Assembly (NCBI GenBank): GCA_034670405.1
Contig: JAXDDX010000016.1
Location: 578,501 to 642,500, forward strand
Origin: Hoplostethus atlanticus
Lineage: Eukaryota; Chordata; Actinopteri; Trachichthyiformes; Trachichthyidae
Direction of reading: 5' to 3'
Length of the DNA stretch: 64,000 nt
The notes under the pieces were generated by a model, which was not told where the DNA came from, searched no databases, and saw only the letters and a program-made list of their open reading frames with translations. A program made the translations under genes and the position numbers. This document shows positions 24,534 to 40,738 of the stretch, one piece after another. How positions within the stretch are numbered: the first letter of the stretch is position 1; every line of letters starts with the position of its first letter.

Positions 24534-25402
24534 CATGCACGCACACCATGAAGTTCCAATACCGATAATCTTCTAGAGACCCAGTACCTACCTAGTGTCA
24601 GACCTAAACCTCGGTGTATGGTGGATGTCTTTCATTTTGGTGTGGTGCGGTGTTGGCCTGCGCTGCAACACCCCAGGCTCAATAACAGAATTGTCACAGA
24701 ATTGTACACCTGCGTTGAGCGACCATATGTCTCCTGATACGTCTGCACAGGGTCTTAACACTGAACTCTAGCCCAACGAGATGAATTAGACTAGAATGTG
24801 CAGACGTCTATTTCCCTAAATGTACTTCTCCTTGAGACAATCAGCAGCTACGCACTCCCACTTCTGTGGATGTTCACGCTTCACCTTGCTGAGACTCGCT
24901 CCAGCAGACAGTCACTCTCCCTGCGCAGATGTTTGATTAAAATCCTTTGTACGTGCCGTTGTCAGCTTGTTCTACTTCATTGACCAGCTGAGATTGGTAC
25001 ACGTAGCCCTGAGGAAAGTTTCTGATGGCCTCGTTGAGGCCATTGGAGCGGCCTCGGCGTAAAGCACTCCCTGCTGCTGAATCTCGTCAGTAGGTGTTTA
25101 TACATGCCGACATGGCGCTATCCTCTATAACGTGTAAACACTCCAGATAGGCAGATACTGGTTCTCTAGGATAATGGCAGAAATCCAACTTCATACACAC
25201 AAACACGCACATTTATTTCTGCCTTTTTTTCTGCCAGATTTTGGAATACATGGACCTCACAGCCAGACAACCAGACAGCCACACCACTGACGGAGCTGAT
25301 GGAGGACTGTGTGGTGTTGGACGGCTCCTCTCCTGGTACGACGTCCCCTGTTCCTTCACTTATCCCCGAATCTGTCAGATGGACGCCATCCAGCTCCACT
25401 GA
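24116..25402 (+). pseudogene. C-type lectin gene fragment with frameshift
   Basis: Two exons of a lectin fold on the plus strand. 24116-24264 encodes TECPEGWLHVLDKSC, then DWFKSRDGC and ends TKEQH, the usual first lectin-fold exon, with acceptor and donor sites. 25238-25402 encodes FWNTWTSQPDN and EDCVVLD, the usual third exon. In the third exon the frame shifts by one base near 25325: WYDVPC, RICQMDAIQLH and the stop TGA at 25400-25402 are in another frame. The length fits a one-base deletion. The middle exon with the WIGL motif was not found between 24265 and 25237. The ending QMDAIQLH is close to that of the minus-strand lectin (QMDAIQFN), so the two are paralogues. No tail or membrane exon is seen upstream. 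Confidence 0.7.
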
Positions 25403-25559
25403 GCCACGGAAAATACTGAACCAGCAGTCATTTAAAATATAACTACCATAGGGTGGAAGACTCACTGGCGTCTGCTGCATCTGTGATATTGACTAATATC
25501 TTTAATCTCCCTCATGCCAGTGAGGCTTGTAATGACAAAGCAACAAACTCTCATATTTC

Positions 25560-26136
25560 ATTAAGATCATGTTTTATTTCAGCAATAAACCATCTGTGTG
25601 TGTCATATTACATATCAACATTTGCTCATTTTACAGTTAAAACATGAGAAAATATTTCTGAAATCAAAGAGAGTAGCCAAGCCTCTATATTATCATGCAT
25701 TATTACAGGGCGCCATACAGAAATATACATTTGACAAGAAGTCTTACAATGTAAATGAAAGAGAATATAACACTCACACCCATTAACGTCTGTGTTTATC
25801 ATAAACAATAACGTTAAAATGCCAAATGAATGGAACGTCATTCAAGCAGACTCCTAAAATAAAATTAAAATAAAAAGTCCCTTGGGCAGTGAATACATTG
25901 TTCAAAAAAATCAAATATAAACAAAACGTGTTTGAAAGAAACTGACTAAAAAAAGAAATACGGTTCTAATATAATACAATCTGATAGGACATGTCAGTGA
26001 TGAATGACCTTTCAGTCCCTCATTTAAAACAACTGACAGAGCTACACAGTTTAGTGGATATGACAGAGGGAAATATCTTATCTGGACAGAAATTCACTTG
26101 TTCAGATGTCCTCCTCTTTCTGGGCCCTGGAAGATA
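25560..26136 (-). other. cd4-1: CD4-1 3' UTR with poly(A) signal
   Basis: Sequence downstream of the favoured CD4-1 stop at 26137-26139. AATAAA on the minus strand is at 25573-25578, about 170 bases beyond the end of the plus-strand lectin fragment, so the two transcripts would be convergent. Confidence 0.5.
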
Positions 26137-29602
<3,466 letters not shown>

Positions 29603-29615
29603 TTTGGTCACATGT

Positions 29616-32600
29616 CTGAAAAATACACATATTGAAAAATGATTAGCAAGTTAGCAATTACAAGTGACATATTTCTAAAATTAATATCTAATGAATATAT
29701 ATTAATATATAATAAATACTTTTCATATACATAATAAATAATATAAATCATTTGCATATAGATATAAAGGCATCACACGCCTTTATATCTATATAATTAT
29801 TGAAATTAACAACATAAATAATACACTTTATATGTAATTGCCAAATTTGGTATACAATAGTAAAAAAATAAAAGCATTTCAATAAATGTATGCTATAAAG
29901 ACTCCTTACTTGATGTCATTTTATACTACAGGTAAGCCAAATTCTGCTGCAAAATGGCAGAAGTCAAGCGAGGAAGGGTTCGTGGTGGTCTCAGATTTAG
30001 AGAGATTTACAAAGATAAAAGAAGAAGAGTTCAGAGAGATGAGAGTAGGCGGCCTGTGGTGGGCTTTGGATAAGAAGAAAGACAACTGGGGGAGGGGAGC
30101 GAGAGGGCGTGTATGCTGGGTTGTGGTGGGCCCTGATTTAGTAAAATGTAGATTCTTATCCCAATCCTCACCTCTTCTCCTCCCCCTCTATCTCTCACAC
30201 CCCCCTCTTCCTCCCCTGTTCCACGAAAGACGGATTTCTCCACGCTTGAAAAGAGAAAAAAGAGACCACAACACCAGCAGCACACCTAGACTGTGGTTTA
30301 AGGTATATGTTTCTCTCTGTCTTTCTCCTTGTCTCTCCCCCCTTTCTTTCTCTGTCTCTGTCTCTCTCTCTCTCTGTCTCTCTCTCTCTCTCTCCCTCTC
30401 TCTCCCTCTCTCTCTCATGATCATGATTTTGCAACAAAAAAAAAAATACAAAAAAATATTTTAATTGTTGCATTTATATTGATAATATCCATTAAAAGAA
30501 AAAAATATGGGTACATTTTGTACCAAACCCATGTTTTATTTAAACCTCTATATCTTTGGCAAGATATAACGCCACTCACAAATAGTTTGAGTGATTGTAG
30601 ATGTGGCTAGACAGGCCAAGCTATACTTTGTAGTCGAGACCATCTCTGTTGAGTTCAATACAAACCAAGACCGGGCCTTATTGACTCCAACATGAGGCTA
30701 AGATCAGAGCAAGCTAATTTGTCCAGGTCTTATTTGAGAGCAACATGAAATCAAATCATTCAAAACTGTCATGAAGACACTGCTTGTCAGTTTTCAGTAT
30801 TTTGTAGGAGAATGTAGAACATTGTACGGAAAGAAAAACAGAGAGATGGCATCTTGGGATTTGTGCATAGTTATTGGAGATTATTTGCATTGGTCTTAAA
30901 TAAAATAATTAAAAGAATAATAAAAGAATAAAAGAAGAATAAAAGAATAAAATAACTAATAAAGAAATAACCATGCCAAGACAGAGACTGGGAAAAAGTT
31001 AGGCTCAAGTCCAACATGAGTTAAATACTTAAAAAATGTTGAGAGAAAGACAGGACTGTATTTGTTAGAATTGTTGTACTGATTCATGTATTTTGTTTTC
31101 ATCCTACAACCATTAAAATTACACTTACTTTGGTACAACACTTATCCGTAAAGGCCGGCGCTAAGTTTTGACAACAGAATCAAATTAGCCAATCAAATTA
31201 GCCAATCAATTAGCCAATAAATAGCTACTATCTGACCGTCATTTATGGGGGTATCAACTACTAAAATGTCATGTGTAAAAAGTGTCATAGTCCTTTCAGA
31301 TGAAAATGTATCAAGCTGGATGTTTCAAATGAATTTGAGTCATAGGGCCGAATGTCTGTATCCAACACATCAGTAATTATTTAACAGTCAAAGCAAGGTA
31401 TTTCAACATTTTTCATCATGTTACAAAGCTGAAAGCTGATCTTCTCTGCGTCTTCGGAGATATTGCTGTCAGACAGAAGCTTTCTTCTTTATGGGTAATC
31501 ATATCTCTGGGACATTATGATACTCAAATTGAAAGAAATGTATGATGCCTTATTGACTAGTCCAACAAAAACACTAAAAAAAACAAAAATAGTTTTTAGT
31601 TTGGAAGGAAAGGCTTTTGCACTGAATAATGCAATATTAAATATTGAAATCTGAGGTGTCGTGCTGTCAAGGAGAAATGTTTCAAATCAAATGTTTTATT
31701 TATGTGTGTGTATCCATCCATAAAAGTAGTTACAGCAATGCAAGAGCAATGAAGGACCATAAACAACATCTAAATATGTTACACAACAAAAGAGTTCATA
31801 AGAAATAAATACAGGGGAGAGACTGGAGACGGTGTCGAATTGGTGTTAAACAGACATTCAAAGACATTGCACCTGTGGAGCTAACCTAGAAAACCAGATG
31901 ATCGTCTCTGGGCGGAGGTTCAACAGCAAGCAAAGACGGGGGGAGGGGAGGATGGGGGTAAAGTACAGTGGAGAGGTGAAAAGGAGGAAGAGAATGAGTT
32001 GAGGCAGAAGAAAATATAGTATAGTCAGGATTACAGCATGTATTTAGTTTGTAGTTCAGCTGGCTCCCAGTATTTAACAGGGAAGCATGTAATGGGCTAC
32101 ATTAGCTCCTCTGGCCTCTTTCCTAATCTTTATTTACTCGTCAGTGCAATGCACATATATACACATATCCAAGTTAATAGTATTTATAACATATTTTGAG
32201 TGTCGTTTGCTTAGAGTGGTCATGTATACTGTATTTAGAGCTAGTCTACTCGAATGAGATGGAAAGAAAATTCAATGAAACATAGCTCTATATATTGTCC
32301 CTCTGTAAAATAAATGTCCGCAAGCCCCGATAAAAGTTGCTCTTTTGCTATCAATAGATGAATAAGTGAATTCTACATTCATCATTTATATATTGTATGT
32401 ATTGTATTGATTGTGTGTTGTTAGTAGTAAGCAGTCCAATTTTTGAGTCTTTTTTTTTACCCATGCATGATGCAAAACAAAGGTCATTAAATATAGAATG
32501 GCAACATTTGGTGACAAGTTTTATCAAGTTTTATTTGTGAAAAAGGGTTAGAGATTTTTCTCATTCTCTGATGTCCAGTTTAATATTTTGGTGTTCCATT

Positions 32601-32814
32601 CAATTTTGTTCAGAAGTTTAGTATTGTGCTTTCGGCCCGTAGTAGAGCTCGTAACGAGTTTTAGTTAGACACAAAGTCACTATGACACTAAAGGTCTTAT
32701 GGGTTCATGATCCGAAATGACTATTAGGCATGATTAAGTATTATGATATGACAAAATGTTCATTCTACACACATATATTATGACAAGTATGGCATAAATA
32801 TACAGTATACTTAC
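29616..32814 (-). other. CD4-1 intron 1
   Basis: About 3.2 kb between the acceptor of the signal-peptide exon (exon begins 29615) and the proposed leader exon. It is AT-rich, with a CT-rich block at 30303-30417. No coding exon is seen. Confidence 0.5.
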
Positions 32815-32940
32815 AACTGCTGATGAGTGAGTGTCCCTCTGCAATACTGCAACGATCTGGAGCCTGGCGGAAATGTTGAATATTTAGAGAAGAAACTCTT
32901 TTAAGGGCTCTTGCACCTCCCTCACCGTCGATTGGTCTGA
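32815..32940 (-). promoter_or_regulatory. cd4-1: CD4-1 leader exon and promoter area
   Basis: A consensus 5' splice site follows base 32815 on the minus strand (GCAGTT, then GTAAGTAT). Spliced to 29615 it gives a leader in which the first ATG (within ACATGTGACC) is followed at once by TGA, and the next ATG at 29602 starts CD4-1. The left boundary and promoter are inferred; RNA data would be needed to fix them. Confidence 0.5.
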
Positions 32941-35900
32941 AACAAAACCATACAATTATTGGTGAAACCCAAAATCAGAATAATGACCCTTTGATTGGCT
33001 GTCAAGGTCGGAAGAGGACGAGACCTCGTCACCCTCTTCTTTGCTATCTTAAAACTGTTTGAGCTGTTAGCTAAATGTATTTAATCGGCCTAAAATGTCT
33101 TGTTTATATTATAATATAAGATAAAATAAACTAAAAACAAAACACATAATTTCGGTAATGTGAATGTACCATATTTTAGTCAGTTAATTGGTTGAAGTAA
33201 TTGTTCATTTTCTTTTCCTTTTCTAAATAAATAAAATCTTAATTGGGTAAAATTGTTATTTTACACGCTGCCTGATAACTTAAGTTACAAAATTTGTGAA
33301 GCGTCTCTTTGGACCCGTTATCTATGTTTAGCACATTCCAAATAGCACACGGGTGGCTAACGGCCTAATTTATTGTAATTGCTCAGTTGATTTTCCCCTG
33401 GTCACATAATTGTACAGATTTAGCAACATAATTAGTGTATCAGACTTCAAGCCATGAACTGCTGGCCCAATCTTGGCGAAAGCGGTTGATAAGCACAAAC
33501 TAAAAATGCAAGTGTTTCTCAAAAGAACAACAAAAAAACTCTGAATGTGAGTGAAGAGAACTTGTTTTGGTCAAAGAGTCTCTGAGAAGGGCGACATGAC
33601 TGAGTTTTTAACATCCTTATGGTTAAGGAATTATATTAAGTAGTCATCTTTAAATGCAAAGGGTACAATCAGCAACAATACATATACCGTATTACATCAT
33701 ATTATTACCCTCTCATGCACAAAGACACCTTTCTGCTGTAGAAAGGTGGAAAGGTACCCGTCTAGACCTTGTTTCAATCTGAATACCTGTTCTTCAGTGA
33801 AAATTGCCTTTATTCAATCATGTTGGTCAGATTTAGAAAAAATACCTCTCTGACATTTACACATTTTTGGCTCATTCTAAGACGTCTGACGAAGACTTAA
33901 TTGGTAAAGACAAATCATCTACTTTTTCAAAATAGTTTGCATCCAACTGCATGTGTGTATTTAAGAATTACTGAAAAGCAACACAGGAAACCTAAATAAT
34001 AACCTAAATAATAACAGTAGATTTGGATTTGCCCGTGTTTTGATTTAAATTGACAAAGCAAGTGAGGGCAGATTTAACACACCTAGAAGGAGGAGGATTA
34101 ATCCCTATGATAACCAGTATCTCTCCCTGAATAACCCAACATGCTCCAGTGGTGTGGATGCGGCACTGTGACCCCAATGGTGAAATGCATGTGAGAGGTG
34201 AATGCATGTATTTTATGTTTTGTAACAATTTATGTTTTGTAACATGTTTTGTAATATGTTTTGTATGTTTTGTAACAATTTTGTTTTCATAACAACACCT
34301 GCTTTTGCAATACTATTGATACTGCATTACTGTCCATTTTATGTAAGGACATGGGCTTACAGGTCGGTTCCATGTTATATCCATGTTTTATTTCAGTGAT
34401 GTTAAGAAAAACAATTCTCAATAACACTGCAATATGGATTACGCTCTGCAAAAAATAGTGATTCAGTTCAGGAATTTTTCACTTTTTCTCCCTTTATGCT
34501 ACATATTGGGTAGATGTACACCTGCGCACCAGCCGAACATCTGCTTGTGCTTATCTCTGCTCTCAACCCGTCCTACAGTCACGTCTGCACTCAATACAAC
34601 AGTAAACCGTCAGGAGATTATAACATCTGTGGATCTTTATGTCGCAGTTTGAGTTTGTCTCTAAGGGCTTATTATGGTCCTTTTTGGATGAGTGCGCAAC
34701 TACACAATATCGCTGTACAATTGTGTTGATGTGGTAGCCTTAATTGTGTTGAAATGCCGATGAGAAAAGCCTCTGGTAAACATGTATACATTTCATGGTG
34801 ATCTGAAGGTTTCGTTTGTTATAAGCTGTGGACAGTCAAAATTGTGACGGCTACAATAGTTCTTTGTTCCTCTCCTGCAAAACCTGAAAACAAATCTAAA
34901 ATTTCATCACTGAAACCAGGAAAGAAAGTTCGCAAAATAAGAGACTTTTTACTTTTAAGGCCGACTTGAGTTTATCAGCAACAGAGGGAACAAAGTAACT
35001 AAAATAGAGATGGCTTGAGGGTGCACCAGCTTGACATTCATTTGAAAACAAACTTGTCTTGTACAATGCCACAACATTTCTGTTCTTAGGCGTCAAACAA
35101 AATAGCAACTTAATGAGATGATGAAGTGACTAAAAACTCCTTTAAGGACAGCACGCCTCTGTGTTAATGGCAGCTATGGGGATCAGTTGAGTGGAACTGT
35201 AGAAACACATTGCTCAGGTGGTTTGGAGACGTGAACCACAACAAGGACAAAACAAACATCTGGCTCTCGTCTCATCTGTCTCTGAGGTTTCTCTTCTTTC
35301 ATGCTCTTGCTCTCTGCTGGGCTCTGTTCTGCCATCATGAAGGCCCCGACTCTGCCTCTGTTCCTTCTGGGCTTGAAATGAAATGGGCCTTAACATTTAC
35401 TTCCACTTCATATGCTAAAAACTTCCTGATTCGACAAAATGGACGTAGCGTAACTGAATATTCTCCTTAAAGCACGTCTGCACATAATTCTGGCCCTGAG
35501 AATGAGTCAAATTTGACACTGCTTTCTGTCTCTGTGGACAGCAACGATGTATTTTTGGGCTGCTATTCTGATGGAAAACACCTGAAAGTGAGGACTCCCT
35601 CATTACTCAGATACCTAGCGAGGGCGTGTACCACATCATGCCATTACTGAAAGAGAAAAAGACAAATCGTGTGGGCCAGAAGACAGAAAGAAGGGGTGAT
35701 TCACTTTTTTGGTACATCTGCTTCCTCTCACTATCCTCTATTCTCTCCTACACAGGGTTTCCCTCTGCATGCACTTTTCCCCTTTTCCTCTGTCATGTTT
35801 TTGCTCTGTCTCTGGTATTTTACGGCCACTTCAAGTTACACATACGGTGTGTGACTTAACCAAGGAAGCCAAAACACTAGAGGATGTTTGGGGCCCTGCA

Positions 35901-37865
35901 ACGATGGGAAGGTACCTCACATGTACTGTATGTTTTAATGCCTCTGCCTCTTAACTGTCTGTCTGCAACTGTTCTGATGTTTTAGAAATAAACTATAAAA
36001 TGTCAGTGGAAAAGAGGTTGAGAATCAGAGGCAAGTGACATTCTGCTCAATGAAAACACTTTTGCCTGTTACAACGCGAGGGGAACTTCATTCAGGGCGC
36101 TTTGAAACCTCAGTTGTGAAACAGTAGATGAACATCTTGCTTTCTTTGCTGTCGCTCCCACTCTCATCTGTACACATTGATGGTTTGATGTTCACGTCCT
36201 TTACTGTGTTATTATTAGGCTGCCGCACATGCCGTCGTGTCATCAGAACGGAAAAACAGATTCTTTGTATTTTGTGACAATTAGCCAAAGGACCATCATA
36301 AGAGTTAAGAAGGATGCTGGTCCTGCCACGTTACATAATAAGCTGACTTTGTTTGTTTGCGCTGTCTGAGTATCTTTACTGAGAAGTGAAATTTGTGCTG
36401 CAAGTGCACATTTGCTGCACATTTCACGTTAAGTTATGCTCTTACAGTAATGTTGTGATGAGCCGGAAGCTTTTATCAGAAGTTGACGTTTGTTTACCAA
36501 AAAAAAAAATCACAGCCCAGATGGAAATACAAGAGGGAGGGACAAATGTCAGTTCAAATATCCCATATCTCAGTTTCTGTTTGAATGACGACTTGTGTGT
36601 GTGTGTGTGTGTGTTGTGTGAGAAATGTAAGTGTGAGTGAGAAATGTAGATCTTTGTGAAGCAATGAAAAGGGAATCCTGTTGTTTCATATGAAAATACT
36701 TCCTCTGCAACATCGTTTTGGAGAGATGAAAATATGTTTAGAGGACAACAGAGAGAAAGAAACTTGCCACAGCCTGATGAAAGTAGAGGAAACTAACGAC
36801 TAGTTTCTGGCCACTAAACTGCAAAGAGAAACACTATTGTAAAATGAGTTAATTTAATGACTTTATTCTTTATCAAGATAATATACGTCTCTGAATTTGA
36901 GAAAGCTCATGAGAATATCTGGCCGTTATATCATAAACAGGTGCATTTTAAAATGTGTACTGTTACAGCACCGTCTTGGGTACCGACAGCACAACAATAT
37001 ATAATGTAAGCCTTTTTTAAATGACTTCTTCTGAACTGAGCAGCGATCAGACTAATGCAACACATCTAATGCGACCATCTAAAGGACAATGGTTCTTACT
37101 TGCCTAATATAAAGCGCCACATAGAGATGCTCAAACGAAGGTCAGCAGATGATCAAACATACAATATTTTCTGCAAACATCTTCATCTTGTTTACCATTG
37201 TCACATAGACTATAGTTAAACATAGTATGCCCTGCACTAACGCTGCAAGGGCTATGAGTAGATTCCTACTGTGGTCATCCACGTTAAAAATGTTTATACT
37301 GTTTATACTTATTGTGCTTTAAGGCCTTTAGGTGAAAAGCGTTCAGTAAATAGCACACTGTGCTGTTACTATGTTAGGTAGGCAGGTGTTGCTATGTAGG
37401 CTTCTTGTACAGTACAAGTGCACGTACCAGTCCAGCCATATTAGATCAGCCATTTTGTCGTTTTCTGAATCATATTTAAACATTGTTATTTGGTTATTTG
37501 GTGAGTTAGTAAAATACAAAATCATGGGAGCCAGAGGCTAATAATATGTACCCTATTAGCCTGGTACGTTCAGAAATCCTCACGTCACATTTTAGCAGGA
37601 CTTAACAGTTACCAGTAACCAGGCAGTAGTGCCAATATGTTACAAAAAGTGAACTAAATTGAAACTGTAGGTTTTCCTCACTATTCAAAAATGTATGCAT
37701 GTGCATCCTGGTGAATATATGAGTTATAGCTATATACATGTTATGCCACATATAGCATGTGGATTGCGATAAGCATACATGCATATATACTATATGGGCC
37801 ATATATGCTATGATTTGTAGCGTGTTGCAAGCTATTTATACAGTAAACCCATTTCTGATATACCT
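32941..37865. other. Gene-poor AT-rich interval
   Basis: About 4.9 kb in which I see no supported exon, RNA gene or named repeat. Short open frames present here have no splice context or family resemblance. Confidence 0.45.
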
Positions 37866-38456
37866 TCCAGACGGAGACCAATATGGATCTGTAACTGTTC
37901 GGTAGATATGGTGACAAAGGTCTTATGTAGACGCATCATCGGCTCATATCACATAACAACACAAACAAAGCTCTCTGATTATTCCCTTTCAAAACTGCCT
38001 GAAATTTTTGAAAAAGCAAATTTCTTGACAGATATTTTGTGCACATTTTGAAGCAAAGGTCAAGGTCGCACATTACTGACTACACTGTCAATCCCCCTGA
38101 TTATTGTTAATTTAAGTATAGAATCAGAATTAATACAACCTGATTCTGATTCTATACTTAAATTACCCAGATATGTTGTAGCAAATAACGCATATCTGTG
38201 AAGAACACAATAATCAGGTGGATTGACAGTGTAGTCAGTAATGTGCGGCCTTGACCTTTCGTTCAAAATGCGCACAAAATATCTGTCAAGAACACAGAAT
38301 AATTTGCTTTTTCAAAAATTTCAGGCAGTTTTGAAAGGGAATAATCAGAGACCTTTTTTATGTTGTTATGTAATATGAGCCGATGATGCGTCTACATAAG
38401 ACCTTTGTCACCATATCTACCGAACATTTACAGATCCATATTGGTCTCCGTCTGGA
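37866..38456. repeat. Fold-back element, long imperfect palindrome
   Basis: The left arm (37866 to about 38128) reappears in reverse complement from about 38139 to 38456. Outer ends read TCCAGACGGAGACCAATATG and, reversed, the same; the centre is a short AATTAATACAAC loop. Arms differ by few bases (for example GTCAAGGTCGC against GTCAAGGCCGC), and the right arm carries about 45 extra bases near 38166-38210. No coding capacity and no clear target duplication are seen. Confidence 0.88.
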
Positions 38457-39140
38457 GTCTGTGACGATAGTTAAATATATAGTTTTTAAATATAGTTTAA
38501 GTCTTTCATATAGGTTTTAAAACAAGTCTTGTAAATAGCATTGGTAATCAAATGCTTTTGAACAACAATGAATGCTTTTGACTTGCATCTGAACAACCTT
38601 GATGTTTCAAAAATCATGTCCCATACAATGAAGCCATACCACTTCATAACCATGGGAGATCGGGTGAACAGCCCGCTGACCCATAGCTCGCTAGGCTGCT
38701 CCTCAAGTATAGTATGGAAACTTCTACACATAAAGTTTGCTTATATTTTCAGGGATTGACTGCACAAGAATGCTGTAAATAGCATTACGCTTACTTATGT
38801 AAGATCAGCATGTTGTCGCTGTCGGGTGTAAACCTTGTATCTCCAGAATGTCGACGTTTTTAGTTTGATGCTAACATTATTGACATTATTCAATGGGTTT
38901 CAATGGTTTCATAAACCCAAGGGGTCGCTGAATTTTCTCAAACTATACGGGACCACGTAATCCTAACCCTAACCAAAACTAGAGTTACAAGGTTTTCACA
39001 TGACAACATCTACAGCAATCCATCAATGCTCCTAAACGTTGTGAAATCTGCAACATTATGACAGCAGTTATTACACAAGTTTCTTTGATTTTTTGCACAA
39101 TATCAAACCAAGTTCCAGAGAAGTTGTGTCAGTCTCTGGG
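38457..39140. other. Intergenic, nothing recognised
   Basis: About 680 bases between the palindrome and the first copy of the interspersed repeat. No feature is supported. Confidence 0.45.
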
Positions 39141-39270
39141 GGCGATGTGACACCTGAAGAAATAGACGAGACCAAGACCAAGGCTGAGGCAAATCCAGTC
39201 TGTGACGAGGCCAAGACCTTCAGCAAGACCAGATTCGACTACTACAGTCTTGCTTCTATGCCCCTTTTGC
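39141..39270. repeat. Interspersed repeat, first copy
   Basis: GAAATAGACGAGACCAAGACCAAGGCTGAGGCAAATCCAGTC and about 55 bases after it are almost identical to 40062-40185. The copy lacks the AGAGTG present in the second one. Open frames through it on either strand reflect the AAGACC-type composition. Confidence 0.85.
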
Positions 39271-39529
39271 CTCTATGTCCCTCTCCTTCTGTTTCGGAAT
39301 GGAGTCAGAGGCTGCGAGATATGTCGGCATTTCCCAAAACTGTTGCACTACAAGTTCTAGACAAACTGCCACCCTGACTTATCTTCCTTCCCTGAGAGAT
39401 GCCTTCAGTGTAAACCTTCATTTGATAAGTGGAACACTGAACATACGTTTTGGAGTACTCACCTGGGATGTGTTCAGTGCAGCGATGAGATCAGTCTGAC
39501 ATTTCGTAGGCTGTATGCCCTGTAGCCAG

Positions 39530-39532
<3 letters not shown>

Positions 39533-39601
<69 letters not shown>
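39533..39601 (+). repeat. (CA)n microsatellite
   Basis: About 34 uninterrupted CA units; a second, shorter CA run is at 39670-39694. Confidence 0.95.
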
Positions 39602-39603
<2 letters not shown>

Positions 39604-39669
39604 AAGCTGACTGCACTACGATCTCATTATCTCTATGGTGTATGTATCATAGCATGAATAGTCAGACTT

Positions 39670-39700
<31 letters not shown>

Positions 39701-39997
39701 AAAGCAAAAGAAAATCAGCCATGTGTAATGTGTAAGAGTGGTATGATGTAGGTTAAAGTTACAAAATAATAGAAACTCTGACTCTAACAGTGTCTGTGTA
39801 AAATGTGTTTTTTTTATGTTTACAACTGAATATGGGCCATTGGTGGTCCTGTGTGACAGCAGAGTGTTAGCAGGTGTTTACTGTGTATTTCAGTACATGT
39901 AGCGCTGCACTGTTCTCAACACCTGTCTGCATGGTACTGCACCAGTTCTGAACCAGTGTCTCATAGCCACAGTAAAACACATACTATGCCATTAAAG

Positions 39998-40236
39998 TAC
40001 AGTGAGAACTTTTGATATTATGACGAATAGGCATTATGAAATCCATAAGACTGGGGGCAATATGACAGCTAAAGAAATAGACGAGACCAAGACCAAGGCT
40101 GAGGCAAATCCAGTCAGAGTGTGTGACGAGGCCAAGACCTTCAGCAAGACCAGATTCGACTACTACAGTCTTGCCTGTATGTCTCTTTTGCCAGTGAGAA
40201 CTTTTGATATTATGATGAATAGGCATATGAAGTAAT
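39998..40236. repeat. Interspersed repeat, second copy, with flanking direct repeats
   Basis: The unit shared with 39141-39270 lies between two direct repeats of about 31 bases, GTGAGAACTTTTGATATTATG and following bases to GAATAGGCAT, at about 40001-40031 and 40194-40225, differing by one base. The direct repeats could be a target duplication or part of a larger tandem array. Confidence 0.8.
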
Positions 40237-40264
40237 TATAGGGAAAGCAATAATCTTCAGAAAT

Positions 40265-40738
40265 GTCTAATGTCCTTATCTTTTATTGAAAGCGAAAAAA
40301 TCAGATCAAGTTTCAATACAATTGTCCAAACTTACAATGTACAAAAACAGAAAGAGTACATAAAGTCTATAAAATACAGACTTGAAAAGCTGAAAATACA
40401 TGAAAATCAACTGAATGTAATTTGGGATGCAACACAGTAGATATTCATTTTACAATGCTGTATATAATGATGTAATAGGACTAACATGTTGATATGCTCC
40501 ATAAACTAAAAGTACGTTGCAGCTTCCTTCGGCAGCTTTTTATTTTATTTTATTTTCATTTTTCAAGAACATTTGAAAGCTCATTTACATTCATGACATA
40601 TTCACTCCATGGTCTCTCTCTCTCTCACTCTCTCTCTCTCTCTATCTATTCCTCTCTTTCCTTTTCTCTCACTCTATCTGTCCCTTTCTTTCCCTATCTC
40701 TCATTCTTCAATCTGTCTTTCATGTCACTCTATTAGCA
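40265..40738 (-). other. cd4-2: CD4-2 3' UTR with poly(A) signal
   Basis: Downstream of the stop at 40739-40741. AATAAA on the minus strand is at 40282-40287. A TC-rich block at 40613-40680 lies inside the UTR. Confidence 0.5.

Noticed and set aside
24880..25070. Minus-strand stretch reading LNEAIRNFPQGYVYQSQLVNEV
   Set aside because: It does not resemble the missing lectin exon, ends in a stop soon after and has no recognised family; too weak to annotate.
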